The position numbers and the translations under genes are program-made. A stretch of 64,000 nt of DNA from Methyloligella sp. GL2 (GTDB taxonomy: Bacteria > Pseudomonadota > Alphaproteobacteria > Rhizobiales > Methyloligellaceae), in contig NZ_CP054476.1 of the NCBI RefSeq assembly GCF_013341275.1, positions 1,749,501-1,813,500 of the forward strand, given 5' to 3'. The notes beneath the pieces are model-generated. The model was not told the origin of the DNA, searched no databases, and saw nothing but the letters and a program-made list of their open reading frames with translations. Below, in pieces: positions 9,694 through 18,504 of this stretch; within the stretch, counting starts at the first letter, position 1, and every line of letters begins with the position of its first letter.

Positions 9694-11073
9694 CTATTCG
9701 TCGAAAGGACCGAACTGGCTGACCAGCTCCACCAGCTCGCTCACTTCGGCATGGGCGAGGCCGGCGGATTTGGCTTGCGGCACGGCGCTGGCCGGCAGCA
9801 CGGCGCGGGAGAAGCCGAGCTTGGCCGCTTCCTTCAGCCGGGTTTCGCCATGGCCCACGGGGCGAATCGCACCGGTGAGACTGACCTCACCGAAATAGAC
9901 GCTGCCCTCGGGCACGGATTTATTGGCGAAGGAAGAAACAAGCGCGGCGGCGGCGGCCAGATCCACGGCGGGCTCGTTGAGCCGCAAGCCGCCGGCGACG
10001 TTGAGATAGACGTCATGGCCGCCGAGGCGCACGCCGCAGCGCGCTTCCAGCACGGCGATCAGCATGGCCAGGCGGCTGGTGTCCCAGCCGACCACGGCGC
10101 GGCGCGGCGTGCCGAGAGAGGAGGGCGCGACCAGGGCCTGGATCTCCACCAGGATGGGGCGGCTGCCTTCCATGCCGGCCAGCACTGAGGTGCCGGGGCT
10201 GGCTTCGTCGCGGTCGCTTAGAAACAAGGCCGAGGGGTTCTCCACCTCGTTCAGCCCGTCATAGCGCATCTCGAAGACGCCGATCTCGTCGGTGGGGCCG
10301 AAGCGATTCTTGACGCCGCGGAGGATGCGGAATTGGTGGCCGCTCTGGCCTTCGAAATAGAGCACGGTATCGACCATATGCTCGATCACCTTGGGGCCGG
10401 CGATCTGGCCTTCCTTGGTGACGTGGCCGACCAGAATCAGGGTCGAGCCGGTGCGCTTGGCAAAGGAGATCAGCGCCGCGGCGCAGCCGCGCAGCTGGGA
10501 GATGGTGCCGGGCGCCGAATCGATATTCTCCGCCCACAGGGTCTGTACCGAATCGATGATGATCAGCGCCGGCGCTTCGCCCTCGGAGAGGCTGGCGATG
10601 ATATTGGCGGTGTTGGTCTCGGTGCCGAGTGCTACGGGCGCCTTGGAGAGGCCGAGCCGTTCGGCGCGCATGCGCACCTGGGCCGGGGCCTCTTCGCCGG
10701 AGAGATAGACCACCGGCTGGCCGGCAGTGGCGAGTTTCGCTGCGGTCTGCAGCAGCAAGGTCGACTTGCCGATGCCCGGCTCGCCGCCGACCAGGATGGC
10801 CGAGCCCGGCACCAGCCCGCCGCCGGTCACCCGGTCGAACTCGCCGATGCCGGAGGGGATGCGCGGGGCATCCAGGGTCTCCGCTTCCAGGCTCTCGAAT
10901 TTCGCCGCGCGGCCCTTGCCGCCTTTGATGGAAACGAGATTGGCCGTGGCCGGCGGGGCCGGGGTCTCCTCGACCATGGAGTTCCAGGCGCCGCAGGTGA
11001 CGCATTTGCCGGCCCAGCGGGTGCTGACGGCGCCGCATTCCTGGCAGATGAAATTGCGTGTCGCTTTGGCCAA
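9694..11073 (-). CDS. radA: DNA repair protein RadA
   Basis: RadA/Sms, a RecA-like branch-migration helicase acting in recombinational repair (459 aa). Seen in sequence: an N-terminal zinc finger (C10, C13, C24, C27), P-loop GGEPGIGKST at 96-105, the RadA-specific KNRFGPTDE motif, and a Lon-protease-like C-terminal domain. The start codon is TTG, three bases after the alr stop (TAA), with AGGGATAAGG upstream as ribosome-binding region. This suggests translational coupling to alr. Confidence 0.95.
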   Translation of the reverse strand: MAKATRNFICQECGAVSTRWAGKCVTCGAWNSMVEETPAPPATANLVSIKGGKGRAAKFESLEAETLDAPRIPSGIGEFDRVTGGGLVPGSAILVGGEPGIGKSTLLLQTAAKLATAGQPVVYLSGEEAPAQVRMRAERLGLSKAPVALGTETNTANIIASLSEGEAPALIIIDSVQTLWAENIDSAPGTISQLRGCAAALISFAKRTGSTLILVGHVTKEGQIAGPKVIEHMVDTVLYFEGQSGHQFRILRGVKNRFGPTDEIGVFEMRYDGLNEVENPSALFLSDRDEASPGTSVLAGMEGSRPILVEIQALVAPSSLGTPRRAVVGWDTSRLAMLIAVLEARCGVRLGGHDVYLNVAGGLRLNEPAVDLAAAAALVSSFANKSVPEGSVYFGEVSLTGAIRPVGHGETRLKEAAKLGFSRAVLPASAVPQAKSAGLAHAEVSELVELVSQFGPFDE

Positions 11074-11076
11074 GCC

Positions 11077-12240
11077 TTATCCCTCGCCCCCGATAAAGCG
11101 CCGGAGGGCGCGGCGGCAGATATTGGTCAGAACCTCGTAATTCACCGTGCTGGCATGGCCCGCAAGGGTCTCCAGCGGCACGTTGGGGCCGATCACCTCG
11201 GCAAAGGCACCGCGTTTGGCGTGAGTTTCCGGAATGCCGGTGACGTCTAAGGTGACGAGATCCATGGAGACGCGGCCCAGAATCGGCGCAGCGTGCGGCC
11301 CAAGATAGGCGTGGAGGCCATCGACAGCATCGCCGGCCGAGAGCAGCCAGGAGAGCCCGTCGGCGTAACCTGCTGCGATCGTTGCGATACGGGTCGGGGC
11401 TTGAAGCGTCTTGGTGGCGCCATAGCCGACCGTCTCGCCGGCTCCCGCCTCGCGGATCTGCAAGATGCGGCAGCTCAAGGTGACGACGGTCTGGAAGCGA
11501 TGCTCGCACGCCTCGCTCGGCTGACCGCCGTAAAGTGCGATGCCCGGGCGGACCAGATCGAAATGATAGTCAGCTCCCATCACCACGCCGCCGGAATTTG
11601 CAAGCGATGCGGTGACTTGTGGCAGACGGCTGATGGCTTGTGCGAATCGCGTCTGCTGCGCGGCATTGGCCGGGTGCTCCGGCGTATCGGCGCAGGCCAG
11701 ATGGCTCATGACCAGGGTGAGCGCGAAGGCGGAAGTGTCGGTTTTGCCGTCTAGAAACTGTTCCAGCTCATGGCCGGAGAGGCCGAGCCGGTTCATGCCG
11801 GTATCGATATGGATGGCGGCGGGATGCTTGGCGCCGGTTTCGGCGCAGAATGCGGCCCACTCGGCGATCTCGTCGGCGCTGTTCAGCACCGGGCGGATGG
11901 CGTTTTCGGCGAAGACCGGGGCGGTGCCAGGCAGCAGCCCGTCGAACACATAGATGATCGCTTCGGGGAGGAGGGCGCGCAAGGTCAGGGCTTCGCCGAG
12001 GGTGGCGACGAAGAAGCTACGGCAGCCTTCGTTCCAGAGAACCGGGGCGACCTTGTCGACGCCGAGGCCATAAGCATCGGCCTTGACCACCGCGGCGCAT
12101 TCGGCCGGCGCGGCGCGATCGCGCAAGAAACGGTAATTGGCGGCGAGGGCGTCCAGATCGATGGTGAGAACGGCAGGGGCCGTCTTCACCGCATCGCCGT
12201 CTTCGCCTGTGATGTCGGAATTGGGGGCGTGTGCCCTCAC
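11077..12240 (-). CDS. alr: Alanine racemase
   Basis: PLP enzyme converting L- to D-alanine for peptidoglycan. From the GTG at 12240 it is 387 aa. The PLP lysine is in VVKADAYGLG (about residue 53) and the second catalytic base is the Tyr of GYGATKT. The GTG overlaps the dnaB stop in the four-base arrangement GTGA; a second in-frame GTG at 12189 is the alternative start. Longer readings extend into dnaB in another frame and are not believable. Confidence 0.93.
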   Translation of the reverse strand: MRAHAPNSDITGEDGDAVKTAPAVLTIDLDALAANYRFLRDRAAPAECAAVVKADAYGLGVDKVAPVLWNEGCRSFFVATLGEALTLRALLPEAIIYVFDGLLPGTAPVFAENAIRPVLNSADEIAEWAAFCAETGAKHPAAIHIDTGMNRLGLSGHELEQFLDGKTDTSAFALTLVMSHLACADTPEHPANAAQQTRFAQAISRLPQVTASLANSGGVVMGADYHFDLVRPGIALYGGQPSEACEHRFQTVVTLSCRILQIREAGAGETVGYGATKTLQAPTRIATIAAGYADGLSWLLSAGDAVDGLHAYLGPHAAPILGRVSMDLVTLDVTGIPETHAKRGAFAEVIGPNVPLETLAGHASTVNYEVLTNICRRALRRFIGGEG

Positions 12241-13724
12241 TCCAACCGCTCCGGCAGCTGATCCTCCACCGCCAGATTGCCGAACTTGGTGTATTGCGAC
12301 TCGAACTGCAGACCCACCGTCCCCGTGGGGCCGTGCCTCTGCTTGCCGATGATCAGCTCGGCCTTGCCGGTCACCATGTCCATCTCTTCCTGCCACTGGC
12401 GGTGCTCTTCGGTGTTCTCGCGCGGTTGGCGCCGTTCCAGATAATATTCCTCACGATACAGGAACAACACCACATCGGCGTCTTGCTCGATGGAACCCGA
12501 TTCACGCAAGTCCGCCAGCTGCGGCCTTTTATCGTCGCGCTGCTCCACCTGACGGGAGAGCTGGGAGAGGGCCATGATGGGCACGTTCAGCTCCTTGGCC
12601 AGCGCTTTGAGCCCGGTGGTGATCTCCGAGACCTCCTGCACGCGGCCCTCCGAGGCGCGGCGCGAGGAGCCGGTCAGAAGCTGCAGATAGTCGACGATAA
12701 TCAGGCCGATGCCGCGCTGGCGCTTCAGGCGGCGGGCGCGGGCGGCGAGCTGGGCGATGGAGATGCCGCCGGTCTGGTCGATATAGAGCGGCACCTCCTG
12801 CATCTCTTGCGCCACCTCGACGATGCGGTCGAACTCGCCCGGCTCGATACGGCCGCGGCGGATACGCTCGGAAGGAATCGAGGCCTGCTCGGAAATGATA
12901 CGGGTGGCGAGCTGCTCGGCCGACATTTCCAGCGAGAACAGGCCGACCACGGCGCCGTCGGCGACTTTCCCGGTATTGGGATCGAGCTGATACGACTTCG
13001 CCACGTGATAGGCGATGTTGGTGGCGAAGGCCGATTTACCCATGGCCGGGCGACCGGCGAGGATGATCAGGTCGGAGGACTGCAAGCCGCCCATCTTACG
13101 GTCGACATCGACAAAGCCGGTGGAGAGACCGGAGAGGCCGCCATCGCGGGAATAGGCGCTCGCCGCCATGTCGATGGCGTCGGTGAGGGCGGAGGAGAAG
13201 GGGGTGAAGCCGCCGCCGTATTTACCGGTCTCGGCCAGCTCGTAGAGCTGCTGCTCGGCCATCTCGATCTGGGAGGCGGGCGGCGAATCGATCGGCGAAT
13301 CGTAAGCGGTGTTGACCAGCTGCTCGCCCACCTGAATCAGCTCGCGGCGGACGGCGAGGTCGTAGATGGTGCGGCCGTAATCCTCCGCATTGATGATGGT
13401 GGTGGCGTTGGCGGCGAGGCGGCCGAGATATTGCGGCACGGTGAGGTCGTTCACCGGCTCTTCATTCTCGAAGAAGGTCTTCAAGGTGATTGGGGTGGCG
13501 CGCTTGCCGCCGAAGATCAGCTTGGTTGCTGCCTCGAAGATGCGGCCGTGCAGCGGCTCGAAGAAATGCTCCACTTTCAGGAAGCTGGAAACCCGGTCGC
13601 TGGCCTCGTTATTGACCAGGATAGCGCCCAAAAGCGCTTGCTCAGCCTCGATATTATGGGGCTGCTGGCGGAAATCCTCCGGCTCTTCGGCCGGCTCGCG
13701 CGAAAGAATCAGTGCGTTGCTCAT
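12237..13724 (-). CDS. dnaB: Replicative DNA helicase DnaB
   Basis: Hexameric fork helicase (495 aa): N-terminal primase-interaction domain (about 20-125), linker, then a RecA-like domain with P-loop GRPAMGKS (224-231) and the DnaB-specific IVDYLQLL and SQLSRQVE motifs. No intein is seen. It is first in the leftward block dnaB-alr-radA-cvpA-purF and is coupled to alr by a GTGA overlap. A 13-bp perfect palindrome lies about 60 bases upstream. Confidence 0.96.
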   Translation of the reverse strand: MSNALILSREPAEEPEDFRQQPHNIEAEQALLGAILVNNEASDRVSSFLKVEHFFEPLHGRIFEAATKLIFGGKRATPITLKTFFENEEPVNDLTVPQYLGRLAANATTIINAEDYGRTIYDLAVRRELIQVGEQLVNTAYDSPIDSPPASQIEMAEQQLYELAETGKYGGGFTPFSSALTDAIDMAASAYSRDGGLSGLSTGFVDVDRKMGGLQSSDLIILAGRPAMGKSAFATNIAYHVAKSYQLDPNTGKVADGAVVGLFSLEMSAEQLATRIISEQASIPSERIRRGRIEPGEFDRIVEVAQEMQEVPLYIDQTGGISIAQLAARARRLKRQRGIGLIIVDYLQLLTGSSRRASEGRVQEVSEITTGLKALAKELNVPIMALSQLSRQVEQRDDKRPQLADLRESGSIEQDADVVLFLYREEYYLERRQPRENTEEHRQWQEEMDMVTGKAELIIGKQRHGPTGTVGLQFESQYTKFGNLAVEDQLPERLE

Positions 13725-13786
13725 TGGCCGGACACTAGCTCAAACGTGAAGTTTGAACAGGGGCAAGGACGTGGGGCCCGTGCCCT

Positions 13787-13799
13787 ATGACATTGTCAT
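13787..13799. promoter_or_regulatory. 13-bp perfect palindrome upstream of dnaB
   Basis: ATGACA-T-TGTCAT in the 167-base gap between dnaB and the cfa gene. It lies 63 bases upstream of the dnaB ATG, a position suited to an operator. The regulator is unknown. A short CAAAC/GTTTG hairpin (13741-13755) lies between it and dnaB. Confidence 0.3.
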
Positions 13800-13891
13800 C
13801 AACGCTATACACAGGAGGCGTGGAAACGCGGCTTAGAACGCGTCACAAACGAATCAGGTGAGCCTCAAACGCGACGAGGCGAAGGGGCCGG

Positions 13892-15151
13892 CTATTCCGG
13901 CGCGCCGGCGGTCTGCGAGCCGACGGCCCCTTCATCGGCTGCCCGAAGCTCCCGCTCGGTGTCGACCATATAGTCGCGGGTGAGGGGAAGGGCGTGCTGA
14001 TTCCGGGTCAGCTGGATCTGGAACACCATCATGTCCTGATAGCGGAAGGCGGTCTCCGATCCGGCCAGATAGAATTCCCAGACGCGGCAGAAATGCTCTC
14101 CGAATCGCTCGGCCAGAATTGGCCAGGAGGCGCGGAAGCGCTGACGCCAATGGCGCAAGGTCATGGCGTAATGCAGGCGCAGGATCTCGATATCGGTGGT
14201 GTAGAGCCGTTCTCGCTCGATCGCCGGCAGCACCTCCGACAAAGCGGGGATATAGCCGCCGGGGAAGATGTATTTGGCGATGAACTTGTTGGTGGCGCCG
14301 GGACCGTCGAATCGACCGATGGAATGGATCACCGCGACGCCGTCCTCGGTGAGGAGCTCGCGGATGCGCTTGAAGAAGGCGCGGTAATGGCCGACGCCGA
14401 CATGCTCGAACATGCCGACGGAGACGATGCGGTCGAACCGGCCTTGCAGGTTCCGGTAATCGCACATGCGGAAATCCGCCGCGCGGGAAAGCCCCAAGGT
14501 GCTGGCCCGCTCCTGCGAGACTTTCAGCTGCTCCTCGCTCAGGGTGATGCCGGTGACGTCGACATGGGCTGTTTGCGCTAGATAGAGGCCGAGCCCGCCC
14601 CAGCCGGAGCCGATATCCAGCACTTTCTGGCCGTCCTCCAGCCGCATCTTGGCGGCGAGGTGGCGCTTCTTGGCGAGCTGGGCATCCTCTAAGGACTGGT
14701 CGTCGCTTTCGAAATAGGCGCAGGAATATTGCCGGTCCGGGTCCAGGAACAGATCGTAGATATGCCCGTCGATATCGTAGTGATGGGCGACGTTCTTCTT
14801 GGAACGGGAGACCGGATTGAATTGGGCAATGCGCCGGGTCAGGTAGCGGAAGCGTTCCGGGACCTCGACGACGCCCGGCCATGAACCGGGCTCCAGATCC
14901 TGCAGCAGAACCACGAGCAGGTCGTAGACGGTGCCTTGTTCGACGGTCAGATGGCCTTCGGCATAGGCTTCGCCGAGGGCAAGACCGGGATCGAGGAGGA
15001 TGCGCCATTCGGTTGCCGGATTGGCAACCCGGATGGCGACCTCCTGAGCAGAAGAATCACCAAACTCATACGCGCGGCCGGCAGGGTCGATGTACCGCAG
15101 ATGGCCGCGGCGGACGAGCTTGTTTAGTACGTAGCGTAGCGGGCGAAGCAT
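13892..15151 (-). CDS. cfa: Cyclopropane-fatty-acyl-phospholipid synthase
   Basis: SAM-dependent methyltransferase that adds a methylene bridge to unsaturated acyl chains of membrane phospholipids (419 aa). The SAM-binding motif VLDIGSGWGG is at about 177-186. The preceding AHHYDIDGHIYDLFLD and QYSCAYF segments and the late YIFPGGYIP segment are characteristic of the family. It is transcribed alone in the same direction as, and downstream of, the rplI operon. A nested palindrome at 15219-15267 is a candidate operator. CFA synthases are often stationary-phase controlled; that is family knowledge, not shown here. Confidence 0.92.
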   Translation of the reverse strand: MLRPLRYVLNKLVRRGHLRYIDPAGRAYEFGDSSAQEVAIRVANPATEWRILLDPGLALGEAYAEGHLTVEQGTVYDLLVVLLQDLEPGSWPGVVEVPERFRYLTRRIAQFNPVSRSKKNVAHHYDIDGHIYDLFLDPDRQYSCAYFESDDQSLEDAQLAKKRHLAAKMRLEDGQKVLDIGSGWGGLGLYLAQTAHVDVTGITLSEEQLKVSQERASTLGLSRAADFRMCDYRNLQGRFDRIVSVGMFEHVGVGHYRAFFKRIRELLTEDGVAVIHSIGRFDGPGATNKFIAKYIFPGGYIPALSEVLPAIERERLYTTDIEILRLHYAMTLRHWRQRFRASWPILAERFGEHFCRVWEFYLAGSETAFRYQDMMVFQIQLTRNQHALPLTRDYMVDTERELRAADEGAVGSQTAGAPE

Positions 15152-15218
15152 AGAATCCGCTGAAGTCAGTAATGGCAGGTTTCCAAAACGAACTCAGAAC
15201 AGGTTCTGGAGGCGCGTC

Positions 15219-15267
15219 CCTAGAAACCCAGGAAACATGATAATCATGTCTCACATAGGTTCCTAGG
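15219..15267. promoter_or_regulatory. Nested palindromes upstream of cfa
   Basis: Outer arms CCTAGAAACC (15219-15228) and GGTTCCTAGG (15258-15267) match at nine of ten positions as an inverted repeat. They enclose a perfect palindrome ACATGAT-A-ATCATGT (15235-15249). The two are nearly concentric. There is no T-tract, so it does not look like an intrinsic terminator for rplI. The location, about 70-115 bases upstream of cfa, suits a two-tier operator. Confidence 0.4.
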
Positions 15268-15329
15268 ATATTTACACGCGGATTTTTGTCGCCGTTACTA
15301 CGGTTGTGGTCTCGAGCCTTACGCCTTCC

Positions 15330-15974
15330 CTAGGCTTTGGGCTCTTCGTCGCTCTCGCCGGCGTCCGTTTCGGTGTCTTCGACCTCCACGGTCTCCTCGA
15401 TCTCGAGCTCCACCTCGGCGTCTTCCTCGAACAGCTCCTCGGCCGCGCGCAGGGCTTCGGCTTCTTCCTCTTCCTGCTCGTCCAGCGGACGGGTCACATC
15501 CTCGCCGCGGGCCTGGCGCTCCGCTTCGTCGGCAGAGCGGGCGACATTGATGGTGACGACCGGCTCGACCTCAGGATGAAGCGAGATATTCACGTCGGTC
15601 AGACCCAGCAGCTTGATGGGACGGTCGAGCATCACCTGGCGGCGGTCGATGGAGAAGCCATCGGCGACGATCTGCTCGGCAATGTCGCGGGCCGCGACGG
15701 AGCCGTAGAGATGACCGGTCTCGCCGGCCTGGCGGATGACCACGAAGGTCTTGCCTTCCAGATCCTTGGCGACGCGCTCGGCTTCGCTCTTCAGCTCCAG
15801 ATTGCGGGCCTCGAGCTGGGCGCGCTCACGCTCGAAACGCTCGCGATTGGCTTTGTTGGCGCGGAGGGCCTTGCCTTGCGGCAGCAGATAGTTGCGGGCG
15901 AAGCCGTCTTTCACATTGACGAGATCGCCCATCTGGCCAAGACGGCCGATACGCTCTAGCAGAATGACTTCCAT
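15330..15974 (-). CDS. rplI: 50S ribosomal protein L9 with long acidic tail
   Basis: L9 of the large ribosomal subunit. The N-terminal domain with [24 protein letters not shown], the long connecting helix and the C-terminal domain are all present up to about residue 150. The protein is 214 aa against roughly 150 for most L9, because of a very acidic C-terminal extension rich in Glu and Asp (residues 155-214). Such tails occur in other Rhizobiales. It is last in the rpsF-rpsR-DUF2232-rplI operon, 30 bases after the membrane gene. Confidence 0.95.
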   Translation of the reverse strand: MEVILLERIGRLGQMGDLVNVKDGFARNYLLPQGKALRANKANRERFERERAQLEARNLELKSEAERVAKDLEGKTFVVIRQAGETGHLYGSVAARDIAEQIVADGFSIDRRQVMLDRPIKLLGLTDVNISLHPEVEPVVTINVARSADEAERQARGEDVTRPLDEQEEEEAEALRAAEELFEEDAEVELEIEETVEVEDTETDAGESDEEPKA

Positions 15975-16004
15975 CTTTAGCTCCTATTTCAAAAGGTCGG
16001 TTTG

Positions 16005-16970
16005 TCAGTCGGTTTTGGTGTTGCTGCCGCCACGGGCGCGCAGGTTCAGCATCGGCTCGGCGAGGCCGATAATGGCGATCACGATGGCCACCCAGCCGAG
16101 CAGGAAAATGCCGGCATAGATGGCGGCCAGCAGCAGGCCGCGCATCGGCATGCCTTGGGTGGCGGCGTGAATGACGGCGAGCCCCTGCAGCACGAAGGCG
16201 AGGAGCAGGGCGCCGGCGAAACCGGTGGCGACCAGTCCGATCATGCCGGGCATAAAGGAGAGGATCAGCGTGACGACGAAAGCGAGGAAGAAGACATTCG
16301 GCACTTCCATCGCATTGAGCTTCGGCCAGGGGCGCATGGCGCGGCCCGAGGCGTGGCTGATCAGCCCGCCGATCCACAGGTTGAACAGGGTGACGGTCAT
16401 CCAGACGATGGCAAAGGCTGCAGGCAGCGCCCGCGCCAGCACATCGCTAAGCCGTTCGGCGTTCTCCGGGGTGAACAAGGTGCCGTCGGGATCGAGCTGC
16501 TGGAAGGCGTCGCTCTGCAGCATCTGGCGAATCGATTCGCGCAAGGCATCCAGATCGTAGCCGAGGATCAGGATCATCAAGGCGCCGAGGGCGCCGGCGA
16601 CCACCGCGGTCCAGCCGACCAGCCGTCCGATCGGATACCATTCGACCACCGGCAATTCGCCTTGTGGCAATTCGCCTTGGGTGGTGGAGCGCGACAGCAG
16701 CAGGAGATGGCAGAGGAAAGCGACTGGCGCGCCGATGACCAAGGCGAAGGCCAGTCCGACTATGGGGCCGAAGCTGAAGGCTAGCACGAGGCTGCCGGTA
16801 ATGGCGGCGGCGATGGCGGCGCTTGCGCCCCAGCCGAGCCCGGCCAGGCAAACCGGCAGCGGCGCGAGATAGAGCAGCGCGCCGGCGAAAACCGCAGCGG
16901 TCGCGGCTGCGGCAAATAATGCGGAAGAAACCAGACCGGCGCCTGCGCCGATCAAATAGCTGGTTCGCAT
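16005..16970 (-). CDS. DUF2232 multi-pass membrane protein
   Basis: 321-aa inner-membrane protein with about eight hydrophobic segments and short polar loops. Its position between rpsR and rplI is the hallmark of the alphaproteobacterial DUF2232 family; function unknown. A 15-bp tandem duplication (16651-16680, 14 of 15 bases identical) encodes QGELPQGELP in a loop near residue 100. It lies 98 bases after rpsR, a gap filled by two strong hairpins. Confidence 0.85.
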   Translation of the reverse strand: MRTSYLIGAGAGLVSSALFAAAATAAVFAGALLYLAPLPVCLAGLGWGASAAIAAAITGSLVLAFSFGPIVGLAFALVIGAPVAFLCHLLLLSRSTTQGELPQGELPVVEWYPIGRLVGWTAVVAGALGALMILILGYDLDALRESIRQMLQSDAFQQLDPDGTLFTPENAERLSDVLARALPAAFAIVWMTVTLFNLWIGGLISHASGRAMRPWPKLNAMEVPNVFFLAFVVTLILSFMPGMIGLVATGFAGALLLAFVLQGLAVIHAATQGMPMRGLLLAAIYAGIFLLGWVAIVIAIIGLAEPMLNLRARGGSNTKTD

Positions 16971-17007
16971 TTGCTGTCCCGCCTTCCTTTCAAGAAGGGG
17001 TTAGGGG

Positions 17008-17061
17008 CGGCCCGTCTGCCGGGCCGGCCCAACCGCGATATCGGCCTCAAAGGTGAGGCCG
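17008..17061 (-). promoter_or_regulatory. Two hairpins between rpsR and the DUF2232 gene
   Basis: CGGCCTCA/TGAGGCCG with a four-base loop (17042-17061) begins eight bases after the rpsR stop in the direction of transcription. A second perfect stem CGGCCCG/CGGGCCG with a five-base loop (17008-17026) follows. Neither has a T-tract. They may be attenuators or processing/stabilising structures that separate expression of the small ribosomal proteins from the distal genes. Confidence 0.4.
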
Positions 17062-17068
17062 CGTGTCC

Positions 17069-17311
17069 TTACTGGACGAGATAGGGCAGGAGGCCCAGAA
17101 AGCGCGCGCGCTTGATGGCGCGGGCGAGTTCACGCTGCTTCTTCGCCGAGACGGCGGTGATCCGGCTCGGGACGATCTTGCCGCGCTCCGAAACGTAGCG
17201 CTGCAGCAGCTTCACGTCCTTATAATCGATCTTCGGCGCCTTATCGCTGGAGAAGGGGCAGGTCTTCCGGCGGCGATAGAAGGGGCGGCGGGCTGCTTGA
17301 GCGGCACTCAT
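17069..17311 (-). CDS. rpsR: 30S ribosomal protein S18
   Basis: S18 (80 aa) with the conserved YRRRKTCPF near the N-terminus, [19 protein letters not shown] and the basic helix [18 protein letters not shown]. It binds S6 on the small subunit. Its ATG overlaps the rpsF stop as ATGA (17308-17311), so S6 and S18 are translationally coupled, consistent with their forming a heterodimer. Confidence 0.97.
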   Translation of the reverse strand: MSAAQAARRPFYRRRKTCPFSSDKAPKIDYKDVKLLQRYVSERGKIVPSRITAVSAKKQRELARAIKRARFLGLLPYLVQ

Positions 17312-17769
17312 TCGGCCTTCTCCTCTTTTTCAGTCTTGGTTTCGGCCTTCTCGGAAGACCGGCTCTCGCTGTCACGATCCCGATCCCGATCCCGGTCCCG
17401 GGGCGGGCCACGGCGATCGCCGCGGCGGCCATCGCGATCGTCACGATCGGAGCGGCGCATCTGAGCGGAAGGCTCTTCCTCCAGCTCGTCGACGCGGATG
17501 GTCATGAAGCGGAGCACATCGGAGTTGAGGCGCATCTGACGCTCCATCTCGGCCACCGCCTCGTGCGGGGCGTCGATATTCATCAGCGTATAATGCGCTT
17601 TCCGGTTCTTCTTGATCCGGTAGGCGATGGTCTTCAGGCCCCAATACTCGGTCTTGCCGATGGAGCCGCCGCCATCTTCGATCAGTTTCTTGAAATCCTG
17701 GACCAGGGAATCGACCTGCTGGCCGGAGATATCCTGACGTGCCAGGAACACATGCTCGTAAAGAGCCAT
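17308..17769 (-). CDS. rpsF: 30S ribosomal protein S6 with charged tail
   Basis: S6 fold in residues 1-100 ([22 protein letters not shown], then [19 protein letters not shown]). A C-terminal extension of about 50 residues follows, dominated by Arg-Asp dipeptides and ending in Lys/Glu. The extension contains a hexanucleotide tandem repeat (17376-17399, gatccc three times plus one variant) encoding Arg-Asp units. It heads the operon and is preceded by a good sigma70-type promoter and a structured leader. Confidence 0.96.
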   Translation of the reverse strand: MALYEHVFLARQDISGQQVDSLVQDFKKLIEDGGGSIGKTEYWGLKTIAYRIKKNRKAHYTLMNIDAPHEAVAEMERQMRLNSDVLRFMTIRVDELEEEPSAQMRRSDRDDRDGRRGDRRGPPRDRDRDRDRDSESRSSEKAETKTEKEEKAE

Positions 17770-17792
17770 GGCTGCCTTTCCTTCTTATCGAT

Positions 17793-17839
17793 GCTTCGGC
17801 GCGAAGCCTCTCTTGAGCACAGTCGAGGAAAGGCTCAAG
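17793..17839 (-). promoter_or_regulatory. Structured 5' leader of rpsF (two perfect hairpins)
   Basis: On the minus-strand transcript, CTTGAGC and GCTCAAG form a seven-pair stem with a 14-base loop (17812-17839). Next comes GCTTCG/CGAAGC with a three-base loop (17793-17807), 23 bases before the rpsF ATG. Many bacteria regulate this operon by binding S6:S18 to a leader RNA. Whether this leader carries that motif cannot be confirmed by eye. Confidence 0.4.
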
Positions 17840-17945
17840 AAGACGTCCTCAAGGAGCGGAGACACCGGAGGGCGGCTCAATCGCCTGGCCGCGGAAAATA
17901 CGGCTCCTCCGTTCAGCCTCCGACCGAAGCTGATTTCTGTGGCGC

Positions 17946-17974
17946 GTTTATACGGTTTCGCCGCGCGAATGCAA
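17946..17974 (-). promoter_or_regulatory. Sigma70-type promoter for the rpsF operon
   Basis: Reading leftward, CTTGCA (17969-17974) and TATAAA (17946-17951) are separated by exactly 17 bases. Transcription would start near 17939 and give a leader of about 170 nt containing the two hairpins. This is the best -35/-10 pair in the 231-base gap. Confidence 0.5.
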
Positions 17975-18000
17975 GCGCTTCGACGGGCAGTTTGCCGCGG

Positions 18001-18504
18001 CTACATCTCTTCGTCCTGCAGCACGCGGGTGGTGCAGGGCACCTCTTTCTTCTCGGCAAGGCTGTAGGCGAGGCAATTCTCCTTGGCGAAGACCTCGACC
18101 ACGTTGACGCTGGCAATCGGCGCGCCCTCGTAAGTGCCGCCAATGGAAACCGTCTCTGGGGCCTCATCGGTATTGGGCCGCTGCGGCGGGCGGCCACGCG
18201 CCTCGAAGGCGAAAATGCGGTCGTTGAGCTTGCCGGGACGGCCCACCAAGGTGAGATCGGTAAAGCCGGGATAGGGGGTGGCGGCCTCGATCTCGATCTT
18301 GACCAGCAGATTGTTCTCGTCCTCGCCGACAAGCGAGACCTTCAGCGTGTCGATCTTGGCGAGGAGGGCGAGGGCCGGATCGCGCGGGGATCGGGATTCG
18401 CCAAAGGGCCAAGCTAATGGCGCCGCGGATGCGCTCGTCACGATGGAAAAAGCGGCGACCAGTCCGGTAATCAGCGTCAGAATGCGGACGCGCGGGGTTT
18501 TCAT
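18001..18504 (-). CDS. Exported protein of unknown function
   Basis: 167-aa protein with a signal peptide (about 1-26, MKTPRVRILTLITGLV...SASAAP), so probably periplasmic. The body is mixed beta-type and carries two Cys about 11 residues apart near the C-terminus (ENCLAY...PCTTR) that could form a disulfide. No family is recognised. The start is set by the Shine-Dalgarno AAGGAGGA (18512-18519): its core lies eight bases from ATG 18504 but only two from ATG 18510. Longer readings to 18654 have no signal. It is divergent from fabD. Confidence 0.75.
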   Translation of the reverse strand: MKTPRVRILTLITGLVAAFSIVTSASAAPLAWPFGESRSPRDPALALLAKIDTLKVSLVGEDENNLLVKIEIEAATPYPGFTDLTLVGRPGKLNDRIFAFEARGRPPQRPNTDEAPETVSIGGTYEGAPIASVNVVEVFAKENCLAYSLAEKKEVPCTTRVLQDEEM

